The notes under the pieces: model-generated
What the model was told of the DNA's origin: nothing
What the model saw: the letters and a program-made list of their open reading frames with translations, nothing else
Databases searched by the model: none
Source: JBCDKH01 sp964388485
GTDB taxonomy: Bacteria; Planctomycetota; Phycisphaerae; Tepidisphaerales; Tepidisphaeraceae
Direction: 5' to 3'
DNA: 64,000 bases
Assembly (NCBI GenBank): GCA_964388485.1
Contig: CAYMAS010000013.1
Location: 1 to 64,000, forward strand
Part shown: one piece after another, positions 55,658-62,373 of the stretch
How positions within the stretch are numbered: position 1 is the stretch's first letter
Layout: each line of letters begins with the position of its first letter
Position numbers and translations under genes: made by a program

Positions 55658-57169
55658 CTACGCCGCCAGCTTCAACGGCTCCGCCGCCGCCGCCTCGGGC
55701 AACGCCACCCGTCGCACGTCGTGCCGCGGCTTGGGCAACATCGGCTGCGTCGCCTCGTGCTCCATCCACCGGTCCCGCAGCTCCCGGGCCATCGCCTCCA
55801 CCCGCGGATCGATCGGCCGCTCGACAGGCTTGGCCTTCTTCCGCTTCCGCTTGGGCTTGACGACCTTTGCCACCGGCAACGCCGGCACCATCGTCGCATC
55901 CGCCGGAATGAACCACATGCCGCCCGGCTGGGCGTGCTGCTCGGTGAGGATCATCTCCCGCGTCATCAGCCGCTTGCCGTCCTGCCAGAGGAACCCGTCG
56001 CGCTCCTCGACGCCGTCGGGGTAGACCACCCGTGCCACGGACTTCAGTCCGTGCTCCTCGGCGACTTCCGAAGACTCGACACGCTCGTCCGACACGATCT
56101 GAAGATCTTGGCACGAAACGTCAGACGCGTCCTCCTGCTTGTCCTCCACCTCCGGCAAGACGATCGGCAAGACGTCCCGCCAATGCGTCCCCGGCGGAAT
56201 GGGAAAGACCAGCCGATCCGCCATCATCGCCCCGCCACCCGTCTTGGCCGGATACCAGTAGCTCACCGGATCGTCCTCGCCGCGGATCTTCTTCTGCCAG
56301 AAAAGGTGGATGCGAGGAGAGGTGGAAAGTGATGAGTGATGAGTTGAAGAGTGATGAGTGCCAGATTCGGAGTTCTGGAACTCATCACTCCTCAACTTTT
56401 CACTCATCACTCGCTTCTTCCTACTTCCCGTCCTGAACGCGATCGGCACGAACCCCATCGCCTCCCAGAACCGGTTGGCCTCCAGGTCCTGGGCACACCA
56501 GCACGAGTAGAGCCGGCACCCGTACGCCGATCGGTCGAACTGCGCTTGCAACAACGCCCCCGCCACCAGCGACCGCCGGGCCTGTGGCACGACGCACAGC
56601 TGCGTCACGTACCCGACCTCGTCCCGCCGAAAGTAGCGGTCGGCCGCGATGAGGTAGCCAAGGGGAGAGGAAGGAGTGGGGAGCGAGGAGTGGGGAGCGA
56701 GGCCGACCCCAGCGTTTGCCTCTGACATCTGCCCCGCTCCTCGCTCCTCACTCCTCGCTCCTTCTGCCACCAACACCTCCCCCTTCGCCAATTTCCCTTT
56801 CAACGCCATCATCGGCAGAAAGCCCAACTGCTCGCCGTGCTGCTTCTGCATCGCGTCGATCCACGGCAGATCCGCCTCCGTCGCCTCGCGGATGTGGAAG
56901 TCCTTCCCAAGTCGGCCGGTGGGACGGATTGCCGTCGAGGTCATGGTGTGTGGCATCAGATCGTTCATGCCCCGTGTATCGGCTTCCCACAGGACCGGCG
57001 CTTGCCGGTTTCCGACGCACCAACGCAACCGCCGAAAGGCCGGCAACAGCCGGTCGTCCCAGAGGTCCAAGGAAAACCACCGCTGCTCGCCTGGCATCGC
57101 CCGTCGGCCACGTCCGGGGGACGCCTCCTCGGCAACGTCCGGGAACATCGCCCGCACCAGCCCAAGCAC
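55658..57169 (-). CDS. GNAT acetyltransferase carrying two in-frame repeat insertions
   Basis: A 503-residue open frame; the likely native start is ATG 56968, just before GKDFHIREATEADLPWIDAMQKQHGEQLGF. The GNAT fold runs through VLVAE / PLGYLIAADRYFRRDEVGYVTQLCVVPQARRSLVAGALL and ANRFWEAMGFVPIAFRTG. It is interrupted twice by low-complexity segments: EGARSEERGAGQMSEANAG...LPTPSS (56660-56765) and VMSEKLRSDEFQNSE...STSP (56312-56412). Both are encoded by heptad hairpin repeats that keep the frame. They fall in surface turns, so the enzyme may still fold. The last 150 or so residues are an extra domain of unknown role. Upstream of the GNAT start, 57170-57377 holds no gene I can support. Confidence 0.75.
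   Translation of the reverse strand: MLGLVRAMFPDVAEEASPGRGRRAMPGEQRWFSLDLWDDRLLPAFRRLRWCVGNRQAPVLWEADTRGMNDLMPHTMTSTAIRPTGRLGKDFHIREATEADLPWIDAMQKQHGEQLGFLPMMALKGKLAKGEVLVAEGARSEERGAGQMSEANAGVGLAPHSSLPTPSSPLGYLIAADRYFRRDEVGYVTQLCVVPQARRSLVAGALLQAQFDRSAYGCRLYSCWCAQDLEANRFWEAMGFVPIAFRTGSRKKRVMSEKLRSDEFQNSESGTHHSSTHHSSLSTSPRIHLFWQKKIRGEDDPVSYWYPAKTGGGAMMADRLVFPIPPGTHWRDVLPIVLPEVEDKQEDASDVSCQDLQIVSDERVESSEVAEEHGLKSVARVVYPDGVEERDGFLWQDGKRLMTREMILTEQHAQPGGMWFIPADATMVPALPVAKVVKPKRKRKKAKPVERPIDPRVEAMARELRDRWMEHEATQPMLPKPRHDVRRVALPEAAAAEPLKLAA
56328..56408. repeat. Heptad hairpin repeat inside GNAT gene, copy 2
   Basis: The left arm (56328-56360) has AGTGATG twice, one 8-base AGTTGAAG, then AGTGATG. 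The right arm (56380-56408) has ACTCATC, ACTCCTC, an 8-base AACTTTTC, then ACTCATC. The odd 8-base unit sits at matching positions in both arms, so the arms are near-perfect complements. It lies in frame within the acetyltransferase coding region. Confidence 0.88.
56673..56763. repeat. Heptad hairpin repeat inside GNAT gene, copy 1
   Basis: The left arm has GGAGTGG and GGAGCGA alternating twice in exact 7-base phase (56673-56700). The right arm has GCTCCTC twice, then ACTCCTC and GCTCCTT (56736-56763). Four units per arm, complementary, about 35 bases apart. It codes for about 35 residues inserted between two GNAT strands. Confidence 0.88.
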
Positions 57170-57377
57170 GCGGACGCACTCGGACGTCGACCCGCCCCTG
57201 CGGATCCGGCGAAGAAACAGCGCTGTGCCACGGCCGACCGCGCCGGAACCAGCGCTGCGTCAATCCGGGCGCGTGTGCCGCACCAACTCGACCCCACGAC
57301 ACCGCCACCGCCGCGTTGTCGGACCCACCACACGGAAGATCAGACCCGCCCGCCGCATGATCGGACGCGCGAAGGGG

Positions 57378-57650
57378 TCGACCCCATTGAAAACCGCCTT
57401 GGTTCCCCGAGGAAACAAGTTGTTTCCCTTGGGTTTCGACTTGATTCCCCTGGGTTTCAAGTTGGTTCCCCTGGGTTTCGAGACGATCCCCTTGCGTTTC
57501 GCCGCCGTTCCCGTGGTGATGAACTTGTTTCCCCAGGGAACGGGGTCGAATCCCAAGGGAGCCGAGTCGAAACCCAAGGGGATCAGAACGATTCCCATGG
57601 GACCGAACCGCGTCCCCCGAGGAACCGACCCGATCCCCACGGGCAGGGTG
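57378..57650. repeat. 21-bp-phased degenerate array arranged as an inverted repeat
   Basis: Thirteen consecutive 21-base units (first one weak), each with a core like CCCNNGGG: for example TTCCCCTGGGTTTCGAG in the left half and TCGAAACCCAAGGGGATC in the right half. The left-half units are reverse complements of the right-half units, centred near 57515, so the whole array can fold on itself. Both strands are open here and would encode heptapeptide repeats of the form xxxPxGx (such as DLIPLGF, KLVPLGF). No gene can be assigned with confidence. Confidence 0.85.
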
Positions 57651-57661
57651 GCGTTGGGGCG

Positions 57662-57755
57662 GGTGGCACGGGTCGCGTCTGCGAGACCCGTGTCTGGAGA
57701 CGCCCAAACACGGGTCTCGCAGACGCGACCCCCCACCTCCCCCACCCGTGCCACC
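57662..57755. repeat. Large two-stage inverted repeat
   Basis: A perfect 23-base stem (57671-57693 with 57708-57730, starting GGTCGCGTCTGCGAGACC) has a 14-base loop, flanked by a further 9-base stem (GGTGGCACG at 57662-57670 with 57747-57755). It lies just after the 21-bp array and 27 bases before the next gene. It could be a terminator or a dispersed palindrome. Confidence 0.85.
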
Positions 57756-57781
57756 TTGCCGATCGAGTACGGTGGCGACCG

Positions 57782-58611
57782 ATGCGACTCATTCCGCAGA
57801 CGAAAACGGAACTGATGAAGATGTGGGTCATCGCCCTGCTGACGACGGCCTTCGTCGCGGTGGGCGGCGGCTTGGCCTGGGGCCAATGGTACTGGGGCTA
57901 CGTCGTCAGTCGGCCGGGGGTGGCCGCCGAGGTGCGGCAGGCCGATCAGCTGCACAGCCTGACCCGCTATCACCCTGCCAGTTGGCATGCCGCTGCGGGT
58001 GGGGGTGGGGCGGCGGCGGCGGCGGACATCGTGCCGCGCTCGGCGGACGAGGCCATCGAACTGCCCGGTGGCGGCAATTCGTACTACCTCTCCTCCGCCC
58101 GCATCGCCCAGGCCCTGAGCGACGCCGGGGCGCGGCTCGCCTCGGACGGCCGTGCCGTCATCGACGGCATCCGACTTCCTCGCTGGACCAAGAACAACTC
58201 GTTGGCCTGCGGGCGTTCCTTGTCAGCACCGGCGCCGTGCCGACCGGCTCCTACAAGGCCGCTCCTTCCGAGTGGCGCGGCACGATCTTTGACTTTTCCA
58301 TCCAAGACGGCCGGCGCCTCTGGCTCGTCACCGTCCACACCACGCAGCTGTCGAACGACCACTACGCCTACCGCGAGCTCCTGCTCGAGCCGACCGGCAG
58401 CGACCCGAACACGTGGGCCCTCGTCGACGCCCGCGGCTGGCAATTCGATATCGCCGGCATCGAAGGTCTTGAGTGGCAGGCGATGGCCGTCGTCATCGGC
58501 GTCCTCGCCGGCATCCCGGTGCTGACGCTTCTCGGGCTCCACACCGCCTTCGGGGTCGTCATCATGCACCGCCGCGACCGCGTCGTCGGCTTCGAGCCCA
58601 TCATGAGATAG
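57782..58611 (+). pseudogene. Membrane protein gene with a frameshift
   Basis: The first frame from ATG 57782 gives MRLIPQTKTELMKMWVIALLTTAFVAVGGGLAWGQWYW, one membrane segment, then a soluble part to about GIRLP near 58170. A different frame then continues with sense: LDQEQLVGLRAFLVSTGAVPTGSYKAAPSEWRGTIFDF ... and a second membrane segment (MAVVIGVLAGIPVLTLLGLHTAFGVVIM) ending at 58611. The two halves look like one protein of about 276 residues broken by a -1 or +2 shift near 58165-58180. Family unknown. It could be a real mutation or an assembly error. Confidence 0.65.
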
Positions 58612-58635
58612 GGGACGGCGAGGAACCGACGAAAC

Positions 58636-58647
58636 GGGGTCAGGAGT
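58636..58647 (+). repeat. Half-site of GGGGTCAGGAGT palindrome family
   Basis: GGGGTCAGGAGT occurs here without its complementary arm, directly against the left arm of the GTAGGGTGGGC element. It matches the arms at 61014-61080 and may be a decayed copy cut by insertion of the other element. Confidence 0.5.
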
Positions 58648-58648
58648 T

Positions 58649-58719
58649 GTAGGGTGGGCTTCAGCCCACCGTCTGCTTTCGCTTTGTCGTGGCGGATGGT
58701 GGGCTGAAGCCCACCCTAC
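58649..58719. repeat. GTAGGGTGGGC-type paired palindrome, second copy
   Basis: The two 22-base arms (58649-58670, beginning GTAGGGTGGGCTTCAGCCC, and its exact complement 58698-58719) enclose a 27-base spacer. It is the same element as at 29786-29851, with unrelated spacer sequence. It lies 37 bases after the frameshifted gene. Confidence 0.92.
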
Positions 58720-58909
58720 GGCAACGGTCACCGACCCGCCCCCGTTTGGCCTTTGGCCGGGGCGGCGTATATCGTGCTTCGGGTGGCTGCCAACGCCACA
58801 ACCTCCCCCACCCGCCGCGGCAAGCCGTTGTCGCTCGTTGAGACTGATCTTGCCAGTGGGACGACGACACCAGCAACGAACGATGCCCCCTTCTCTACCC
58901 CGTCCCTCA

Positions 58910-59140
58910 ATGATCATAGAGCACGACCGTGTTGTCCTGACAAGTGATCTGCCCGTCGACGGCCTTGAGGTCGGAGATGTGGGCACGGTTATCCACATCT
59001 ACGATGACGGTGCCGGCTACGAGGTGGAGTTCGTCGCCCTCGACGGCACGACCGCCGCCGTCGTCACCGTCCCCGCAACCGCCATCCGCCCGGTCCGGGC
59101 TCGTGAAGTCGCCCACGCACGGCAGCTGACGGTGGCTTGA
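58910..59140 (+). CDS. DUF4926-like protein
   Basis: A 76-residue protein: MIIEHDRVVLTSDLPVDGLEVGDVGTVIHIYDDGAGYEVEFVALDG, the compact SH3-like DUF4926 pattern (D-x-V-x-L-T ... L-x-x-GD-x-GTVV ... YEVEF). The function is unknown; the family is common in accessory regions and sometimes sits beside toxin-like genes. ATG 58910 is chosen at the family start. It lies 54 bases upstream of the low-GC nuclease-like gene. Confidence 0.82.
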   Translation: MIIEHDRVVLTSDLPVDGLEVGDVGTVIHIYDDGAGYEVEFVALDGTTAAVVTVPATAIRPVRAREVAHARQLTVA

Positions 59141-59194
59141 GCAGATTACGGGATCGAAAGAGCAAACGATGTCTCCTTATCTACCTTGAAGGTG

Positions 59195-60928
59195 ATGAAA
59201 TGGATAGACCCAATCGAGCGTTGGCTAGAACCGGGTGACGATGGTTACGTCTGGTCCGGCCCGGAACCTAGTCCAGCCACCGAACCACCATTTCGACGCA
59301 TCGAGCAGCAACTCGATCAGGCCTTCCTGTCGCACCCGTTGCGGAAACGCAACCCGGGCCAACAGTGGCTAGCACTTCTTGCGTCGCTCGATCTGATGCC
59401 GGCCGTGCTAGGACAGGCGGAAGCACTTGGAAAAGCAGATGACCATCAGATAATTCGTATGATCCGTCGGATGGAGGAAGGGATAGAACACGCAGCAAAC
59501 CTTTTGAGCGCGGAAACAAGAGGCCTCACGCCGTTCGAGATGACGCCGGAACGGCTCAATGAGGCTGGCTTCTTCATGAATCACTGCATGAACTACGCCG
59601 ACATCGCAGACTTCCACAAGATGCACGGTCGCGAGCAGGTGGATACGAGAGTTGATGAAGAACGACGCATAGTCCGCCTTGACATTCGGCCCGAAAGTCC
59701 CTCCTCTGGGCACGGAGGGATGGAGGACTCGTTCCATGTCCAGAAACGCCGACTCGATAGCGATGGACCACAGGCGATGAGACTCAACTACTTGCTGCAG
59801 GATGAAGCTACGCGGTACGTGTCGAGGACAGTCAAAGGCTTCATTGCACCACCAGACGAAGGCTTGGCTCGATCGGAAGCCTGCATCCAGTATGGACAAA
59901 TTCTGTTCGCGAATGACATGCCGGGTCTGGAAGACGAAGTCGAGGTCGGGCTTTTCAGGATTGGAAATTTAAGGTCGTTCTGGCGAGCTATTGGCATCGA
60001 CGCGACGATCTCGAAATCTGTCAGCACCTCCAATGTAGTTCGCGGAGAACGTCAGGAGTCGGTGATTCCTACCATCTCGACAAGTCTGAGTCGGTACATC
60101 CAGCGTATGTCAAGGCTCACTGGATTACCGGCGGATAAGATCGAGCAAATTGTCGCGCTGTATGAGTTCAATCCAGGCAAGAGTCGCAGCTTTTGGTTGC
60201 AACCACTTCTTGTTGATCGTCCTGGTGATCGGATTGCGTTCAGTGCGTGGATGATCTGTGCTTTTTCGCACAATCGGAACACTCTGCGTCTCCTTTCGAC
60301 GCAGAGAAGTACAGGGGACGCTGCAGCGACCGTCATAGGATCGCTTGAGCCGAGCTTTATCGAGAGAATTGCAAAGCATGTAAGGAAACGGGGGTATCAA
60401 GTTAAGACCGACACCATTATCTCCTCATCAGGGGAGACCGGGCAGGTCGATCTAGTTGCTTGGAAAGCATCGTCACCGAACCAAGTCTTGCTGATTGAAG
60501 CGAAAGCAGTTCTTGCTGCAGACACTGTTGAGGAAGTTCAGAGAGTGACCACCGAAGTCCAGAAGGGAGCTAAGCAGCTTCAGAAATGCGTTCGAATTCT
60601 TGAGTCCTCATCTACCGATCAGAAGCAACGATGGGTTCCTTTTGTCAAGTGGACTGATAGGATGTCGTTCCACAAGATCGTTCTCACGCCGAGAAGTGGA
60701 CCCAATCACAAATATGACCATTCAGACGCTCCGGCGGTCTTATTCGAGATCATGACCAGCCAGCTTCGATCCCGCGACTGGAAGAGCCCGTCCGAGTTGA
60801 TAGAGGTTCTACGACAGCGAGAAGAGCATCGTGTCCATCACGATTATATCGAAGCGTATCGAGAAGTCGCTGTCGGAAGCATTCGCTATCACCTGCCCGT
60901 TCTCCTCAGACGAGCGAAGCCCGATTGA
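59195..60928 (+). CDS. PD-(D/E)XK-like protein of atypical base composition
   Basis: A 577-residue protein, largely helical and without a recognised full-length family. The C-terminal part has RIAKHVRKRGYQVKTDTIISSSGETGQVDLVAWKA ... VLLIEAKAVLAA, the D ... E-x-K arrangement of PD-(D/E)XK nucleases of the Mrr/NERD kind. The N-terminal 350 residues are novel to me. Codon use is clearly more AT-rich than neighbours (frequent AGA, ATA, TTT), suggesting transfer. ATG 59195 is tentative; TTG 59186 and GTG 59192 also fit. It could be a defence effector or repair enzyme. Confidence 0.7.
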   Translation: MKWIDPIERWLEPGDDGYVWSGPEPSPATEPPFRRIEQQLDQAFLSHPLRKRNPGQQWLALLASLDLMPAVLGQAEALGKADDHQIIRMIRRMEEGIEHAANLLSAETRGLTPFEMTPERLNEAGFFMNHCMNYADIADFHKMHGREQVDTRVDEERRIVRLDIRPESPSSGHGGMEDSFHVQKRRLDSDGPQAMRLNYLLQDEATRYVSRTVKGFIAPPDEGLARSEACIQYGQILFANDMPGLEDEVEVGLFRIGNLRSFWRAIGIDATISKSVSTSNVVRGERQESVIPTISTSLSRYIQRMSRLTGLPADKIEQIVALYEFNPGKSRSFWLQPLLVDRPGDRIAFSAWMICAFSHNRNTLRLLSTQRSTGDAAATVIGSLEPSFIERIAKHVRKRGYQVKTDTIISSSGETGQVDLVAWKASSPNQVLLIEAKAVLAADTVEEVQRVTTEVQKGAKQLQKCVRILESSSTDQKQRWVPFVKWTDRMSFHKIVLTPRSGPNHKYDHSDAPAVLFEIMTSQLRSRDWKSPSELIEVLRQREEHRVHHDYIEAYREVAVGSIRYHLPVLLRRAKPD

Positions 60929-61013
60929 GATGGACATCGAACAGGAACGACAAGCGATTGGGGGCGGGGGGGAGGCTTCGTTCACTAACTGCTCCTGTTC
61001 ATCCGAGCGTGGA

Positions 61014-61080
61014 GGGGTCAGGAGTCGCCGGAGGAGCGGGTTTGCACCGCGAAGTGGCTTTGGCGGCGACTCCTGACCCC
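61014..61080. repeat. GGGGTCAGGAGTCG palindrome beside transposase remnant
   Basis: A perfect 17-base inverted repeat, GGGGTCAGGAGTCGCCG (61014-61030) and its complement (61064-61080), with a 33-base loop. It lies 61 bases past the stop of the RAYT remnant. The arm sequence recurs at 54919-54948 (variant) and 58636-58647 (half). Confidence 0.92.
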
Positions 61081-61141
61081 TTGCGGGTGGTGCTGGTGCG
61101 GGGGTGTGGGCGGGCGTGGCGTGGTTGGGGTGGGAGCCGCG

Positions 61142-61525
61142 TCACGCGTCGTCGCGGCGTTGGGCGGCGGCGTTGACGAGGTCGGGCCAGTCGGGCGGCC
61201 AGGGGACGGGCGGCGGGGTGAGTAGGCCGCGGAGGGTGGGTGGGGTGGGGCCGTAGCGAGCGCGGAGGGCGAGGGAGGACCATCGCCAGTCTTCGGCACG
61301 GTCGACCGAATACGAACGGGCGGCATTTCCTTCGATGTAGGCGGCGACCTGGTGGAAGTGGCGGCTGTCGGCCTCAGAGGGGTCCACGACGGGGTGGCTT
61401 TTGAAGCGGCCTTGGTAGAGGGGGCCGTCGTTGGTCGTGCCGTGGGCGGCATCGTAGCACTGGGTGTGGGTCACCTGCCCCCCCCCCCCACCGCATCCAG
61501 TCGGAGCGTTCGCCGTTGAGTTGGG
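61142..61525 (-). pseudogene. REP-associated tyrosine transposase (RAYT, IS200-like) remnant
   Basis: The C-terminal half is well kept: GPLYQGRFKSHPVVDPSEADSRHFHQVAAYIEGNAARSYSVDRAEDWRWSSLALRARYG ... PVPWPPDWPDLVNAA, the typical RAYT end, with the Tyr of AYIEGNA as probable catalytic residue. Before it, RSDWMRW and VTHTQCYD match the preceding helix but are in different frames, separated by a 12-G run (minus strand). The N-terminal half with the HUH motif is missing or unrecognisable. The gene is dead; it probably once mobilised the adjacent palindromes. Confidence 0.82.
61478..61489 (+). repeat. 12-base poly-C tract
   Basis: Twelve consecutive C lie inside the RAYT remnant, exactly where its reading frame breaks. 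Such runs expand and contract by slippage; here it may have caused or followed the inactivation. It is also a spot prone to sequencing error. Confidence 0.85.
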
Positions 61526-61953
61526 ACCTAGAAGGAACGGCGTCCCCCCTGTCTCTCCTTGTCCCCCTAACGCTTCTCTCGTGCGGAACCCCACTGGTTG
61601 CCCGCTGCAAGCGAGGTCCGCCAGCAAGTTGCACCGGTCGTACGCGGCAGAAGGCCAGGAAACAATTTTGCTCACCCCCTATTTTCGGGGGTGCGACTGG
61701 CTAGAATGGCTGGCACACCATGGGCGCAGGTGGAACTCGGGGGCTCCACCTGCAACGACCCATGATGGGTTTTCCCGCGGTATTCCCCACCCCCCGGCCG
61801 GGTCTTCGCTCTATGCGTTGGCCCGGTCTTTTGCAGGCTGCAGGAGCGACGCTTCATCTGACCTGGGGTATCCCCCAGGACGGGGGGAATGAGTCGCCCG
61901 GATCCGCGTCCGCTCGGGCTTGGCACGCGGGCGACGTTTGGTAGTCTGCGAGC
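61526..61953. other. Stretch without a supported gene
   Basis: 428 bases between the transposase remnant and the Cys-rich gene. I see several short open frames but none with a family pattern or ribosome site. The part near 61526-61640 may be degraded N-terminal transposase sequence. Confidence 0.5.
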
Positions 61954-62361
61954 ATGGCTTGCCACACCAAAGGGACGTGTTCTTACAGCGACGAGTCGAA
62001 GGTCCGCGTGATCGAGCAGGTTCGCTCCGACGGACCGCGGCGTTGTGCGGCAAACGAGCGGCTGTACATCGTCTGCGACTACGCCAGTCCCGGCGTCTGG
62101 TCGGCCGAGCTCTTTCCCGGCGAGACGGTCACGGTGAAGACTAATGGGCAGCCGGGAGACGTCGGCAACTGGAGGATCGAAAAAGCCGGGCTTGCCCAGG
62201 CGATTGGAACCGATTGCCCTGACCTGCCCATCAAGATTGAGGGGGGCATGGTCACCGATACTTGCACGGCGTACAAGTTCCAGCAGCTCTTGACCTATTT
62301 GGACGGATCGACCGTCTTCCGTCTTCAGCAGGTGGATCTCCTGAACAACGGTACCTGCTAG
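61954..62361 (+). CDS. Cysteine-containing small protein of unknown function
   Basis: A 135-residue protein with Cys at residues 3, 9, 31, 41, 88, 104 and 135 (MACHTKGTC, RRCAANERLYIVC, GTDCPD, TDTCTAYKF, NNGTC). No signal peptide or membrane segment is evident. No family was recognised. It is convergent with the LuxR-type gene, 12 bases apart at the stops. Confidence 0.6.
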   Translation: MACHTKGTCSYSDESKVRVIEQVRSDGPRRCAANERLYIVCDYASPGVWSAELFPGETVTVKTNGQPGDVGNWRIEKAGLAQAIGTDCPDLPIKIEGGMVTDTCTAYKFQQLLTYLDGSTVFRLQQVDLLNNGTC

Positions 62362-62373
62362 GGCGAGGGAAGC

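Noticed and set aside
57260..57988. 242-codon minus-strand frame with heptapeptide repeats
   Set aside because: Its openness follows from the symmetric 21-bp array, the other strand is equally open, and it overlaps the start of the next plus-strand gene.
58989..58997. Exact DnaA box TTATCCACA
   Set aside because: It lies inside the DUF4926 coding region, isolated from other boxes; a chance match is likely.
61464..61892. 142-codon plus-strand frame
   Set aside because: It begins in sequence antisense to the transposase remnant, crosses the poly-C tract and shows no family pattern.
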